The notes below the pieces were generated by a model. That model ran no database searches, was not told the DNA's origin, and saw nothing but the letters and a program-made list of their open reading frames with translations. A DNA stretch of 5,246 bases from positions 1 to 5,246 of the forward strand of contig JAFALX010000195.1 in the NCBI GenBank assembly GCA_019234035.1. Reading direction: 5' to 3'. The stretch is from Candidatus Dormiibacterota bacterium. Its GTDB lineage: Bacteria > Chloroflexota > Dormibacteria > Aeolococcales > Aeolococcaceae. Numbering within the stretch: position 1 is the stretch's first letter; the number at the start of each line of letters is the position of its first letter. The translations under genes were made by a program, and so were the position numbers. Positions 5,067-5,246 of this stretch are shown in pieces.

Positions 5067-5246
5067 CTACTTGGTCGTGCGCACCTCGTCGGCGTGCGTG
5101 AGCACGTATCGCTGCAAGCCGGGCACGGCGAAATGCAGGACGCCGCCCTCCGCGAAGATCGTTCCCTTGTTCATCAGGCGCGCCCGGTAGGTCGACCATT
5201 GCGCCGTCGTGCCGCCGAGCCGTGCGGCGACGGACCCGCCGGTGGC
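5067..5246 (-). CDS. C-terminal end of a larger protein, probably an AAA/P-loop ATPase with a winged-helix tail, cut by the right edge
   Basis: Only the last 59 residues are in the window; the frame is open to the right edge and ends with TAG at 5069-5067. The fragment reads as a winged helix: SVAARLGGTTAQWSTYRARL (helix, turn, recognition helix), then MNKGTIFAEGGVLHFAVPG (wing strands) and LQRYVL. Helix SVAARLG, ARLMxKGxI and FAVPGLQRY occur at the C-terminus of many bacterial ATP-binding proteins of the AAA type, where the ATPase domain precedes this tail. That family call is from memory of the pattern. The gene ends 52 nt before the -35 of the next operon and, on the same strand, could read into it. 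Confidence 0.68.
   Translation of the reverse strand, partial: ATGGSVAARLGGTTAQWSTYRARLMNKGTIFAEGGVLHFAVPGLQRYVLTHADEVRTTK

Noticed and set aside
5008..5190. Small plus-strand frame of 60 codons near the right end
   Set aside because: It lies opposite the ATPase C-terminus, which has a recognisable winged-helix pattern; no ribosome site or motif supports it.

Overview
The window is very GC-rich with strong G/C third-position bias, uses GTG starts, and carries a Grx-thioredoxin reductase fusion and VapBC-type modules. This suggests a high-GC bacterium, most likely an actinomycete-like Actinomycetota. That is inferred from composition and family content only; there is no rRNA or other taxonomic marker.

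Layout. The left 2.1 kb is on the minus strand. It holds the N-terminal 280 residues of an FGGY sugar kinase of the D-ribulokinase (SePSK-like) type, cut by the left edge. Just upstream of it is a thioredoxin-reductase-like flavoprotein with a glutaredoxin domain fused at its N-terminus. A classic vapBC toxin-antitoxin pair lies upstream of the reductase on the same strand, only 29 nt away, so vapB-vapC-reductase-kinase could be one transcript.

A 196-bp intergenic region (2749-2944) separates vapB from a divergent pair on the plus strand: a winged-helix-like protein followed, with a 4-nt start/stop overlap, by a second PIN-domain toxin. I read this as a toxin-antitoxin module whose antitoxin is a winged-helix protein rather than a canonical VapB. 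A 202-bp non-coding stretch follows.

A third candidate module then lies on the minus strand: a small helical, charged protein (probable antitoxin) followed by a 231-residue protein that reads as two MazF/PemK-like domains in tandem. At the right edge is the 59-residue C-terminal tail of a larger minus-strand gene, probably a P-loop/AAA-type ATPase ending in a winged helix.

Together this is a cluster of three adjacent, different toxin-antitoxin modules (2129-4978) next to metabolic genes. The two most notable points are the single-chain two-domain MazF-like toxin and the winged-helix/PIN pair. All three antitoxin starts lie 7-8 nt downstream of a possible -10 element, suggesting leaderless transcripts. 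Two of the three promoters carry a palindrome over a core promoter element, as expected for self-repressed toxin-antitoxin operons. No tRNA, rRNA, CRISPR array, complete mobile element or convincing intrinsic terminator was seen.
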